From positions 39,162,428-39,226,427 of the forward strand of contig NC_080081.1 of assembly GCF_949987535.1 (NCBI RefSeq): a stretch of 64,000 nt of DNA, given 5' to 3'. The stretch comes from Balaenoptera acutorostrata. Taxonomy: Eukaryota; Chordata; Mammalia; Artiodactyla; Balaenopteridae. The position numbers were made by a program, and so were the translations under genes. The notes below the pieces were generated by a model. That model searched no databases and had not been told where the DNA came from. It worked only from the letters and a program-made list of their open reading frames with translations. Positions 13,148 through 24,030 of this stretch are shown one piece after another. Positions within the stretch are counted from its first letter, which is position 1. Every line of letters starts with the position of its first letter.

Positions 13148-13338
13148 ATTAGTGGTTCTTAACCTTGGCTGTGCATTAGAATCATCCAAGGAGCTTTTAA
13201 AATTCCCAACTCCAAGGCCATGACCCAGGTCAATTATACCAGTCTGTGGAGGAGGGACCTATACATCAATACTTTTCAAACCTCTCCTTCTCCAGACAGT
13301 GATTTTAATGTTTTAAACCATTGCAGAGAACCACCCTC
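13148..13338 (+). mobile_element. MER20-like hAT DNA transposon remnant
   Basis: The left end reads agtggttcttaaccttggct, close to the MER20 terminal inverted repeat. The right end has gagaaccacc, its inverted partner. The interior carries a gcattagaatca phrase typical of this non-autonomous element. Length near 190 bp is usual. The 8-bp duplication is not clear after divergence. Confidence 0.7.
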
Positions 13339-13499
13339 CTGCCCAAACCTTTAACACTGTTGAGTTGACTTAATAAACAAGTCAAAACTGTAGTTTCTAC
13401 ACAAGGGTCTGGGTCTAGGATTTCAATGAAGGTAACAAAAGACATTAACCATTTATTGACAGCCTACTATGTATCAGAATCCTGCAAACTTACATAAAA

Positions 13500-13550
13500 A
13501 TTACATATATAGATATGTATATACATGCATATATATGTATATATATAATC
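13500..13550. repeat. AT-rich alternating simple repeat
   Basis: An imperfect TATA/ATGTATAC tract of about 50 bp with no associated gene. Confidence 0.7.
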
Positions 13551-13699
13551 TCAGTACTCAAAGCCACACTGCAAAGCACAAATTATCATTCTTATTCTTT
13601 TTAATGTGAAAACAGTTTGTAATGATTGACTCATTGAATGTCATGTGGGTGAGAGATTCCATTTACAAACCTGAGGCTATCCACTTCTTTCTCTTTCAG

Positions 13700-13838
13700 A
13701 ACACTCTGTAATGTTAGAAGAGAGCAATTGCATAGGATCGACCGGAGCAGGGGCCACCGCCAGAGCCAGCCTGAAGAGGCTGCTCCCCTGAAAGAGAGAG
13801 CAGGAGAGGAGGCGATGGCCGTGCCAGCTTCTCTCTAG
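13700..13838 (+). other. candidate terminal coding exon (unrecognised)
   Basis: A strong acceptor-like sequence, cttctttctctttcag, ends at 13699. After one leading base the frame from 13701 is open for 45 codons to TAG at 13836. The predicted tail is polar and charged, with HRIDRSRGHRQSQPEE and KERAGEEA, unlike the chance peptides around it. The stretch has about five CpGs and much higher G+C than its flanks. ATTAAA at 13855 could be a poly(A) signal. A second reading is a 26-codon ATG frame from 13712. I recognise no protein family, and a chance frame or an unknown repeat remains possible. If real, it would be a phase-1 last exon of a plus-strand gene whose other exons lie outside the window or are too short to see. 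Confidence 0.25.
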
Positions 13839-13879
13839 ATCAACAACACATACAATTAAACTTGGTTTGCATATTCAGG

Positions 13880-15490
13880 TTTCAGCAGCCAAGGCCTAGC
13901 AGGAGGTCAAACATAAGAGTAATGGAACATGAACATGAACTCTTTAGAGTTCATAACAGGCCAAGTGTGACAATGGGGGTGGGGAGAAGGCAATATGAAC
14001 AGAGTAGTGCAATTTTAATTTTTAGCACTTTCCTTTAGATTCAGGGTTTATAATAGGCAAAACATAACTCAAACCCAGAGAGAATTCCTAAATAAATAAT
14101 CATGTGGCCTCTCATTCTCTCATCTCAGAATGATGATGTAAATGTAATGATTACAGTGGTCAAAATAGAAGATGAGTTATTAAGGGAATGCATCAACACA
14201 AAAATAAAGTTCCTGAGGAGAGTAGTTCTAAGCACTATAAATATATATTTTATTTTCAGCCATTTTGTCGAAGCAAAAGGGGAAATGATGTACAGAGAGG
14301 AGAAATAAACCCGTATAACATTTACCCACATAAAAGAAAGTAAAAATCTGCAGAAAACATTTCATTATGTCACTGTGGAATATCACTTCACAATATACAC
14401 TGTGTTCTGCTTCGTGTTAATTATAATAGAAAATTAATGCCATATTTTGTTTTTTGAATTATATGTGCTCTAGATTTAAAGCTTGTTTTATTTTTTCAAA
14501 CTATATACAATAATTATGATATACCCTCAAAAGTGCAGCATATTCATACCAATCTGCTTTGAATTAATGCATATGATTTAATTTTTAATATGATTAGAAA
14601 TTAAAGTTACTCATATTTTTCAAAGCATAAATCAGGAAAATTATATTTCACTATTGAGCTCTTTTTGTCTTTGTTTCCTTTTCTAAAAATTATTTGAGAA
14701 TATTATAAACAAATTATAAAGAGGAATTACAGTTTTAAGTTTATTTTTGTAAATATGCATTTGTTCAGTATTTTCTTTTTATCAAATTATGCAACAATTG
14801 GAGTGATTAAGAGTTTAAATTTCTACTTACTTGCTTACATTAAAATATTTTCAAATATTTTAAGCAGTATATTTTAAATATCTACAAAAAAGGAGTTGGG
14901 AAAATTAATGACCTACAGGAACCAGCTACAGAGTTGGTAATCAAATCTGTACTATCGTGTCTTGAAAAGGAATCATGGGGCTGCATACTAAATACCTGAC
15001 ATTATTCTTCCCACTCCCAAAGAGAATATGACTTTTCCCTGCAAAACATTCAAATTGTAGTTTGTATCCAGTGCTCTCAGACTCTCAAATTGTTTAAGAC
15101 TTTAAAATTTAATCAAGGGATTTCTTAATGGAAGCTAGGAAGAGCAACATCAGAAATACATTTGACAAAAGGATAACAAATTTCTACTTAATTATTAACA
15201 ATGACCATGTATGGCTACAGAGAGACAGAGAAGTCAGAATCGTGTGCATCAAACTCAGCTGTCTGAAAAAACAAGGGCATCAATTCGTCCTCACACCATG
15301 CAGTTTTCAAGGTTGCATCTTGTAGATCTTGATGAAATTACAAGACTAGGATCTGAAGCTTCCTGCTAGTAATTTATTGCCACAGGTCACTCTGAATTGA
15401 ATGTTTTCAGGGTACAGAGACATTTGCATGCATCTCATTTTGCCACCTAAAACATGCTTATCATCATTGCTAAAAGCCACTACTTTCAAA
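13880..15490. other. unassigned AT-rich sequence
   Basis: No gene, RNA or repeat can be supported. Paired 68-codon frames on opposite strands near 14.1-14.3 kb overlap each other and have no family features. Confidence 0.5.
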
Positions 15491-15596
15491 CTTTTTTTTT
15501 CCTCTCTCTCTGTCTCTCTTTTTCTGTCAGTCTTTTTCTTTCTCTGCCTCTCTGTCTCTATTGCTATCTACATCTAGCTCTCTTTTTAGAATAAAA
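15491..15596. repeat. CT-rich low-complexity tract
   Basis: Imperfect CTCT/TTTC-rich sequence with a GA-rich complement, lying about 140 bp before the L1 at 15740. Confidence 0.75.
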
Positions 15597-15739
15597 CAGT
15601 TATGTTTTCCACCTAGCCCAACATTAAAACAAACATCCACAAGAAATGATAGATTAAAGCAATTTAACCTACTAAGTTAGGTCAGAGTTTTTCTTTTTTT
15701 CCTGTTTAATGAGCTAGACTTATAGTACGAGTCAAATAT

Positions 15740-18700
15740 AGTTTTATAAATCTTTATTGGAGTATAGCTGCTTTATAATGTTGTGTTAGTTCATATTGTA
15801 CAGCAAAGTGAATCAGCTAAACGTATACATATACCCCCTCTTTTTTGGATTTCCTTCCCATTTAGGTCACCACAGAGCACTGAGTAGAGTTTCCTGTGCT
15901 AACGAGAACAGTAGGTTCTCATTAGCTATCTATTTTATACATAGTATCAACAGTGTATATATGTCAATCTCAATCTTCCAATTCATCCCAACACCCCTTT
16001 CCCCCTTGGTATCTATACGTTTGTTCTCTATGTCTGTGGCTCCATTTCTGCTTTGTAAATAAGATCATCCATACCAATTTTCTCAGATTCCACATATATG
16101 CATTAATATACAATATCTGCTTTTCTCTCTCTGACTTACTTCATATGAGGTCTCTAGGTCCATCCACGTCTCTGCAAATGACCCAATTTTGTTCCTTTTT
16201 ATGGCTGAGTAATATTCCTTTGTATATATATGTACACATCTTCTTTATCCATTCCTCTGTTGATGGACATTTATGTTGTTTCCATGTCCTGACTATTGTA
16301 AATAAGGTTGCAATGAACATTGTGGTGCATGTGTCTTTCTGAATTATGATTTTCTCTGGGTATATGCTCAGTAGTGTAATTTCTGGGTCACAAAGTAGTT
16401 GTATTTTTAGTTTTTTAAGGAACCTCCATAATGTTCTCTGTAGTGGCTGTGTCAATTTACATTCTCACCAACAGTGCAAGAGGGTTCCCTTTTCTCCACA
16501 CCCTCTCCAGGATTTATTGTTTCTAGATTTTTTGATGATGGCCATTCTGACCAGTGTGAAGTGATATCTCGTTATAGGTTTTTTTTTTTTCGTTATAGTT
16601 TTGATTTGCATTTCTCTAATAATTAGCGATGTCGAGCATCTTTTCATGTGCCTCTTGGCCACCTGTGTGTCTTCTTTGGAGAAATGTCTATTTAAATCTT
16701 CTGCCCATTTTTTGACTTTTTTTTTGATATTGAGCTGCATGAGCTGTTTATATATTTTGGAGATTAATCCTTTGTCAGTTGCTTCATTTGCAAATACTTT
16801 TTTCCCGTTCTGAGGGTTATCTTTTCATCATGTTTATAGTTTCATTTGCTGTGTAAAAGCTTTTAAGTTTCATTAGGTCCCATTTGTTTATTTTTTTTTT
16901 ATATCCATTTCTCGAGGAGGTGGGCCAAAAAGGATCTTGCTGAGATTTATGCCAAAGAGTGTTCTTCCTATGTTTTCCTCTAAGAGTTTTATAGTGTCTG
17001 GGCTTACATTTAGGTATTTAATCCATTTTGAGTTTACCTTTGTGTGTGGTGTTAGGGACTGTTCTAATTTCATTCCTTTACATGTAGCTGTCCAATTCGC
17101 CCAGTGACACTTATTAAAGAGGCTGTCTTTGCTCCATTGTATATTCTGGCCTCCTTTCACAAAGATTAGGTGAGCATAGGTGTGTGGGTTTATCTCTGGG
17201 CTTTCTATCCTGTTCCATTGATCTATATTTCTTTTTTTGTGCCAGTACCATACTGTCTTGATTACTGTAGCCCTGGAGTATTGTCTGAAGTCAGGGAGTC
17301 TGATTCCTCCAACTCTGTTTTTCTTTCTCAAGATTGCTTTTGCTATTTGAGGTCTTTTGTGTTTCCATACAAATTGTACAATTTTTTGTTCTAGTTCTAT
17401 CACAAATGCCATTGGTAATTTGATATGGATTGCATTGAATTTGATTACTTTGGGTAGTGTAGTAATTTTCAAAGTATTGATTCTTCCAATCCAAGAACAT
17501 TGTATATCTCTCCGTCTGTTTGTGTCATCTTTTGCCTCCTTAGATAGGTATATTCCTAGGTATTTTATTCTTTTTGTTGCAATGGTAAATGGGACTGTTT
17601 CTTTAATTTCTCTTTCTGCTCTTTCATTCTTAGTGTATAGGAATGCAAGAGATTTCTGTGCATTAATTTTGTATCCTGTGACTTTACCAAATTCATTCAT
17701 TAGCTCTAGTAGTTTTCTGGTGGTATCTTTGGATTTTCTATGTATAGTATCATGTCATCTGCAAACAGTGACAGTTTTACTTCTTCTTTTCCAATTTGGA
17801 TTTGTTTTTCTTCTCTGATTGCCATGGCTAGGACTTCCAAAACTATGTTGAATAATAGTGGCAAGAGTGGGCACCCTTGTCTTGTTCCTATCTTAGATGA
17901 AATGCTTTAATTTTCTCACCATTGAGAATGATGTTTGCTGTGGGTTTGTCATATATTATTATTAACTTTATTATGTTGAAGTAGGTTCCTTCTATGCCCA
18001 ATTTCTGGAGAGTTTTTAGCATAAATGGGTGTTGAATTTTGTTGAAAGCTTTTTCTTCATCTATTGAGACCATCATATGGTTTTTATCCTTCAATTTGTG
18101 AATATGGTGTATCACATTGATTGATTTGCGTATATTGAAGAATCCTTGCATCCCCGGGATAAATCCCACTTGATCATGGTGTATAATCCTTTTGATGTGT
18201 TGTTGGATTCGGTTTGCTAGTATTTTGTTGAGGATTTTTCTGTCTATGATCATCAGTGATATTGGCCTGTAATTTTCTTTTTTTGTGATATATTTGTCTG
18301 GTTTTGGTATCAGGATGATGGTGGCCTCGTAGAATGAGTTTGGGAGTTTTCCTCCCTCTGCAATTTTTTGGAAGGGTTTGAGAAGGATAGGTGTCAGCTT
18401 TTCTCTAAATGTTTGATAAAATTCACCAGTTAAGCCATCTGGTCCTGGGCTTGTGTTTGTTGGAAGTTTTTAAATCACAGTTTCAATTTCATTACTTATG
18501 ATTGATCTGTTCATATTTTTTTTTTTCTTCCTGGTTCAGTCTTGGAAGGTTGTACCTTTCTAAGAATTTGTCCATTTCTTCCAGGCTGTCCATTTTATTG
18601 GCATATAGTTGCTTGTAGTAGTCTCTTATGATCCTTTGTATTTCTGCAGTGTCCATTGTAACTTCTCCTTTTTCATTTCTAATTTTATTGATTTGAGTCC

Positions 18701-19018
18701 TTTTCCTTTTTCTTTATGAGTCTGGCTAAAGTTTTATCAATTTTATCTTCTCAAAAAAACAGCTTTTAGTTTTATTGATCTTTGCTATTGTTTTTTTCAC
18801 ATCTATTTCATTTATCTGCTCTGATCTTTATGATTTCTTTCCTTCTACTAACTTTGGGTTTTGTTTGGTCTTCTTTCTCTAGTTGCTTTAAGAGTAAGGT
18901 TAGATTGTTTATTTGAGATTTTTCTTGTTTCTTGAGGTAAGATTGTATTGCTATAAACTTCCCTCTTAGAACTGCTTTTGCTGCCTCCCATAGATTTTGG
19001 GTCATCATGTTTTCATTA
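15740..19018 (-). mobile_element. 5'-truncated L1, minus strand, 3.3 kb
   Basis: The plus-strand left edge shows the cetartiodactyl L1 3' end (ctttattggagtatagctgc, then gtacagcaaagtgaatcagc). The element then runs backwards through the 3' UTR and most of ORF2 to about codon 295. The direct repeat agtcaaatat at 15730-15739 and 19019-19028 is a plausible 10-bp target-site duplication, supporting one target-primed insertion. It is the best-preserved L1 in the window, yet it is broken by frameshifts, so it cannot move. Two more antisense L1 3' segments follow at 19262 and 19764. Confidence 0.9.
15985..19010 (-). pseudogene. L1 ORF2 relic (reverse transcriptase to C-terminus)
   Basis: ORF2p is the L1 endonuclease and reverse transcriptase; the endonuclease domain is lost by truncation. 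Open segments on the minus strand are 18808-19008 (linker), 17888-18253 (fingers and palm, with [10 protein letters not shown]), 16888-17700 (thumb and beyond, with GYKINAQKS) and 16465-16740 (C-terminal basic region with [13 protein letters not shown] of the Cys-rich motif). The FADD catalytic motif lies at 17754-17765. It is out of frame with both neighbours. One shift sits at the end of the upstream segment near 17890, where a base appears lost in the Ser-Gly region, and another lies near 17733. Confidence 0.85.
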
Positions 19019-19261
19019 AGTCAAATATTTCAGTAGTTTTATTCATAGGGAAACCCCTTAGTTTTCATACTTTGCATTATGCATTTATTAAATTTTCTCC
19101 CACAAATAATTGCCCTGACTTTACGTTACTAAGAGAGAAAAGACATTTTCAAACCAATACTTGTTGTCCTTGAATTTAACTATATAATACATTTATTAGC
19201 CTTGATATTTTTAAGTTTGAAGTTATAATATACATTATTTTTTAACTTTAATTTCTTTGTC

Positions 19262-19763
19262 ACTTTGTTTTTATAGAAGTTTAGTTGATTTACAATGTTG
19301 TGTTAGTCAAGTGTACAGCAAAGTGATTCAGTTGTACATATATATTCTTTGTCAGATTCTTTTCCCTTACAGGTTATTACAAGAATTGAATATAGTTCCC
19401 TGTGCTATATAGTACGTCCTTGTTAGTTATCCATTTTACATATAGTAGTATGTACCTGTTAATCTCAAACTCCTAATTTTCCCTCCCCCCACTCTTTTCC
19501 CTTAGGTGAGCATAAGTTTTTTTTCTATGTCTGTGGTTCTATTTCTGTTTTGTAGGTAAACTTATTTGTATCTTTTTTTTAGATTCCACTTATAAGTGAT
19601 ATCATATGCCATTTGTCTTCCTCTCTGATTTACTTCACTTAGTATGATGATCTCTATGTTCATCCATGTTGCTGCAAATGGTATTACTTCATTCGTTTTT
19701 ATAGCTGAGTAATATTCCATTGTATATATGTGCCACATCTTCCTTATCCATTCATCTGTTTAA
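19262..19763 (-). mobile_element. short antisense L1 3' segment
   Basis: It begins on plus with tttttatagaagtttagttg and gtgtacagcaaagtgattca, then follows the L1 3' UTR and the last ORF2 codons backwards to ttcatctgtt at 19760. It is more diverged than the copy at 15740. The right edge abuts the 3' end of another L1 directly. No target-site duplication is visible. Confidence 0.8.
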
Positions 19764-20742
19764 TTTTTTTATTTTTATTTTATATTGGAGTATAGTTGAT
19801 TAACAGTGTTGTGTTAGTTTCAGGTGTACAGAGAAGTGATTCAGTTATACATATGCATATATCTATTCTTTTTCAAATTGTTTTCCCATTTAGGTTATTA
19901 CAGAATATTGAGCAGAGTTTCCTGTGTTATACAGAGTTCCCTGTTCCTTGTTGGTCATCTATTTTAAATATAGTAGTGTGTATATGTCAATCCCAAACTC
20001 CCAATTTATCCCTCCCCTGCACCTTTCCCCTTTGGTAACCATAAGTTTGTTTTCTAAGTCTGTGGGTGTGTTTCTGTTTTGTAAATAAGTTCATCTATAT
20101 CACTTTTTTTAGATTCTGCATATAAGTGATACATACGATAGTTGTCTTTCTCTGACTTACTTCATTTAGTATGATAATTTCCAGGCCCATCCATGTTGGT
20201 GCAAACAGCGTTATTTCATTCAATAGTTGAGTAATATTCCACATCTTCTTTATCCATTCATCTGTCGATAGACATTTAGGTTGCTTCAATGATTTGGCTA
20301 TAGTAAAGAGCACTGCAATGAATATTAGGATACATTCATCCTTTCAAACCATGGTTTTCTCCAGATATAAGCCCAGGAGTTGGATTGCTGGATCATATGG
20401 GTAGCTATATTTTTACTTTTTTAAGGAATCTCCATACTGTTCTCCGTAATGGCTGTACCAATTTACATTCCCACCAACAGTGTAGGAGGGTCCCCTTTTC
20501 ACCACACCCTCTCCAGTATTTATTGTTTGTAGACATTTTGATGATGGACATTCTAACTGATGTGAGGTGATATTTCATTGTAGTTTTGATTTGCATCTCT
20601 CTAATAATTAGTGATGATGAGCATCTTTTCATGTGCCTCTTGGCCATCTACAGGTCTTCTTTGGCTAAATGTCTATTTAGGTCTTCTGCCGATTGATTGA
20701 TTGGGTTGTTTGTTTTTTGCATATTGAGCTGCATGAGCTGTT
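19764..20742 (-). mobile_element. second antisense L1 3' segment
   Basis: A new L1 3' end starts at about 19764 (T-rich, then tattggagtatagttgatta and ggtgtacagagaagtgattc) and runs to the ORF2 region near 20742. A minus-strand frame at 20405-20647 keeps the Cys-rich C-terminal motif [14 protein letters not shown] and the following [13 protein letters not shown]. The junction with the previous segment shows ctgtttaa at both 19756-19763 and 20738-20745. That could be microhomology or a short duplication, but the latter copy is also ordinary L1 sequence. Confidence 0.8.
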
Positions 20743-21845
20743 TAAATGAAATTGAATGTTTCAAGGAAATAAATCTATAGGTCTCTGAAGAACTTTGTTT
20801 CTTGAAGAGGAGATATCAGCTTATTTTTCACAATTAAAAGACTCAAATATTGAGTAAATTTTACATACATTTATGAGTTATAGGGTTTATCGGTATGAAT
20901 TAAACTTTCTGAATATACAAGTTCCTAGAAATTTATATAAAACTGCATGTATATAATCCCTGGAATAATCCATTGTACCTAAAAATTTGCCTTATTTTCA
21001 GCATATGTAAGGGATAAAACTGGGGAATTAATTTAATGATGCAAAAAATATAATCTTGCAATTAGATTGTTAGAAAAACATATAATTAAAAATACTGTGT
21101 GAATTTTTTTTAATTTCTGAAAGTTATAAAATCATTGAGTCATATGTCTCATAATATGACAGCTAATAGGAAATCCCTTTTTTGACATTCTGAGCAAGTA
21201 TTCAGTCATTGAGAGACTAAATATGAAAATATAACTCATATCCATAATCAAATTTCTTTTATTGTACATTGTATATCTTGGATTACTTACAATAGTTGAG
21301 AATTTTTATGTGTCTTCTACTAAAGCAAAATTAAGAGAGATTTCCTTGGAACTTCCTTATCTCTCTTTTAGGGTACACATGTATATGAACTAGAGATCTC
21401 ACATTTTCCATAACTAAACAATATATTTTAGTAATTAATTTGGTGCATTATAAACTTACACTAGATTCAGCATCCTTCGTACAAAGAATAGGTAAATAAT
21501 AATTGATCACTTTTAAAATTTAAGTTAATTCTAAGTGGTCACAATGGTCACACAATTCACAATGTTGTTTCACCATACTAGCCATCTCAGAAAATTCTAC
21601 TCTTTGGTTTAAAAGATTTATACAATAGCAAATTTGAAAAACAACTGGTATAGGATAACGGGGAAACACTCACACTTAGGATAAATTTTTCTCTAGTTCC
21701 ACAAGAATTCCTAAGTCATTCTATTATGGGAGGAACTATCAGGAGGTTTCATAAGGATGAGTGGAAGTGATAGACATAAAAGCATGGAAGCATGGACTTA
21801 CAAAGAAATATTAGTGAAAGAAGCATAATTTTATATTTCAATAAC
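20743..21845. other. unassigned AT-rich sequence
   Basis: No recognisable gene or repeat. Frames are short on both strands. Confidence 0.5.
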
Positions 21846-22320
21846 TGTGGAAGATCTGAGATATTACTCTCTTTGCAAACTAACACATTATCCTACCACA
21901 CTTGCATGGATGCTGGCAGAAGACATGAGACTCCTGGGTCAGAGACAAAAGACATTATTCCTTTATTCCACACCACACATGGGATAGTGCATCAGTTCTC
22001 CTCGGCTCCCAAGTTCCAAGGAGTTGAAGCAGAGCTGGGCTCAGGTGGATGTTGCACACAGTGTGTTAGCATCGCAGCTGAAGGACACTGAGCTTAGGAA
22101 ACCCTAACCTTTAAAAAAAATGGCTGCTGGCAAACCTGTCTTCACTTTTCCAGGAAGGAGATGTTATCTCTTTTAGCTGGTCTGAAAACAAACCTGTCTG
22201 CAACTCTGAATGGGGACACAATTCTTATTTTCCAAGGTTGCTTGCTGTACAAACATTCTTGGAATTCAGCCCAGTCCCAAAGCTGATATATGTGTAGAGA
22301 CATAATAGGAAATTGTCTCT
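21846..22320 (-). repeat. LTR-like element (endogenous retrovirus type), antisense
   Basis: The block is richer in G+C than its surroundings. Read on the minus strand it has LTR-like order: an AATAAA signal (plus-strand complement at 21962-21967), followed by a run containing gacccaggagtctcatgtct, as in the R/U5 part of gamma-type LTRs, and an end near cttccaca at 21850. No internal gag, pol or env is seen next to it, so it would be a solitary LTR. The 99-codon plus-strand frame at 21792-22091 runs antisense through it and is not a gene. Family and exact ends are uncertain. Confidence 0.45.
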
Positions 22321-23029
22321 AAACACTGATATGAGAGTTAGTCTAAAACCCTGTATATCACTTCATCGTGATTGGAGGATTTCAAAATTAGTACAAGCTA
22401 GAATTGACAAAGTTGTTACCATGATCCAAAGAAACCTAAATATTTTACATGTATTTGTCACCAAGGACTGTGAAAGCATTTCATTGAATTTATCTGAAAT
22501 TTTGTAGTTATAATGAGCAGTCATTTTCCCTGGTCTAATGCTCTTGGGACAATAACGATATCAGCATAACTGTTAGATAAATACTCTAATTGAAACATTC
22601 ATCCATTTTACATGAAAGTCAGCCTTGTTATACTTACATTTGTCCTAACAGTTTTAGAATTTGTAGATCATTTTAGTCTTCAAATATCTCCTGTTTTTTT
22701 CTCTTTCTCATGCTCTCTTTGACTGTAATAATTTCCCTGTCACCATCAAATCCATCTAAAGATTTCCTCCCCTCCCCTGGATCTCAGGAATAGATATTAT
22801 AACCTGAAGTTCAGATCTTTGTGTCCATTCCCATATTCTATGGCTCTCAAGTGGGAACTATAGCTTTCACATTCATGCAAGTTAAACTGTTCAATAATCT
22901 ACATACTTCTGCTCCTCTGAATCATCAAAGTCTTTCAGGAATTTTAAGCAAAAACACTTTCATTTAGTTATTTGCAATCTATGTGATCAGGGTTTATTTT
23001 AAAAGTAAGTGTGGGTATCATAAAGAAGT
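22321..23029. other. unassigned sequence
   Basis: No gene or repeat recognised. A plus-strand frame of 64 codons starting at 22313 has no family features. Confidence 0.5.
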
Positions 23030-23674
23030 AAAAAATCATAATCCACATGGTGGAAGAAAAATATTTGCTTCACATCTAATTAACAAAGGATTAGTTGGCA
23101 GAAAAATTAAAAGATACTAATTTTTTTAAAAAAAATACGAACTACTAGAGAAATAGGTAAAAGTTATAAACAAGCATATCAGAAGATGACATAATGGTCA
23201 ATAAATATGTGAAAATATGCTCAGCATTAGATATCAGGAAATTTATAATTAAAACTATACTGAAATAATATTCTGTACTACTAATTTGGCAAGAATTCAA
23301 ATTTGTAAGAATATAAAATGCTGGCACACTTATGGTCCTCAGAAACTCTCATATACTGCTTGTGGGTTAAAACTGATATAATTACTCTGGAAAATAATTT
23401 AGTGACACCTTGTAAACAAGTAAACACTTGTGCATCTGTCCCAGGAAACAAGAAAAAAAACACCACAGAAGCATTATTTTTAATGTTATACAACTGAAAT
23501 CAACTTAATGTCTACAGAAAGAATGGTTAAATAATTTTTCATTGAATGAATAGTGTACAAAAATAAAAATGATTGCATTATAGCAATGCATATCAAAATG
23601 TAAAAATAGAAAATACATACATTATGAAAACATTTTTATAAAACAAAGCAAAAACTGAAAATTAATTAAAAAGT

Positions 23675-23757
23675 GATATATATATAATGTATATATATAT
23701 GTGTGTGTATATATATATATATACACACATATACACATATATATACATTACAAAAAT
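23675..23757. repeat. TA/TG tract with inverted-repeat symmetry
   Basis: A tatatatgtgtgtgtatata-type arm is followed by a tatatacacacatata-type arm, so the strand can fold on itself over about 50 bases (23691-23745). Confidence 0.8.
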
Positions 23758-23798
23758 AAAGAGAACATTCAAACAAAGAAACCAGTTTGGAAATTGGG

Positions 23799-23801
23799 TG
23801 T

Positions 23802-23833
<32 letters not shown>
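23799..23833. repeat. TG microsatellite
   Basis: About 17 TG units with one TT interruption near 23807. Alternating purine-pyrimidine sequence of this sort can adopt Z-DNA, but no function is implied. Confidence 0.9.
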
Positions 23834-24030
23834 CTTCTCTTTCTCTGAGAGAAAGGCTGAAAGATAGTTTGGTTAAAAAATAAAAAGCACTAAGTAATTG
23901 GTAATGTTCTAATGTTCTCTTTCTTTAAATGGAGAGTGAGTTTACTATTTTGCTTCATAATACATTCATGTATCTAACACTTTTTATGTATCAATTATTT
24001 CACAATAAAAAGATAGGAGTAAAAGTCAGT

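Larger units (their letters stand above)
23030..24030 (+). mobile_element. degenerate old L1, ORF2 C-terminus and 3' UTR
   Basis: The phrase order follows old L1M ORF2: ggtcaataaatatgtgaaaa then tgctcagcattagat near 23215, atgctggcacac near 23318, and ctcatatactgcttgtgggt at about 23349. The region after 23500 fits a 3' UTR. TA and TG simple repeats have expanded inside it. All frames are broken. Confidence 0.55.

Noticed and set aside
16888..17700. A 270-codon frame, the longest in the window, as a host gene
   Set aside because: Its sequence is the L1 ORF2 thumb and C-terminal region, in a truncated element with frameshifts on the upstream side.
2790..19018. The 2790 L1 (5' part, plus) and 15740 L1 (3' part, minus) as two halves of one inverted insertion, since both break near ORF2 codon 300
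   Set aside because: They lie 9.5 kb apart, differ clearly in decay, and the 15740 copy has its own target-site duplication.
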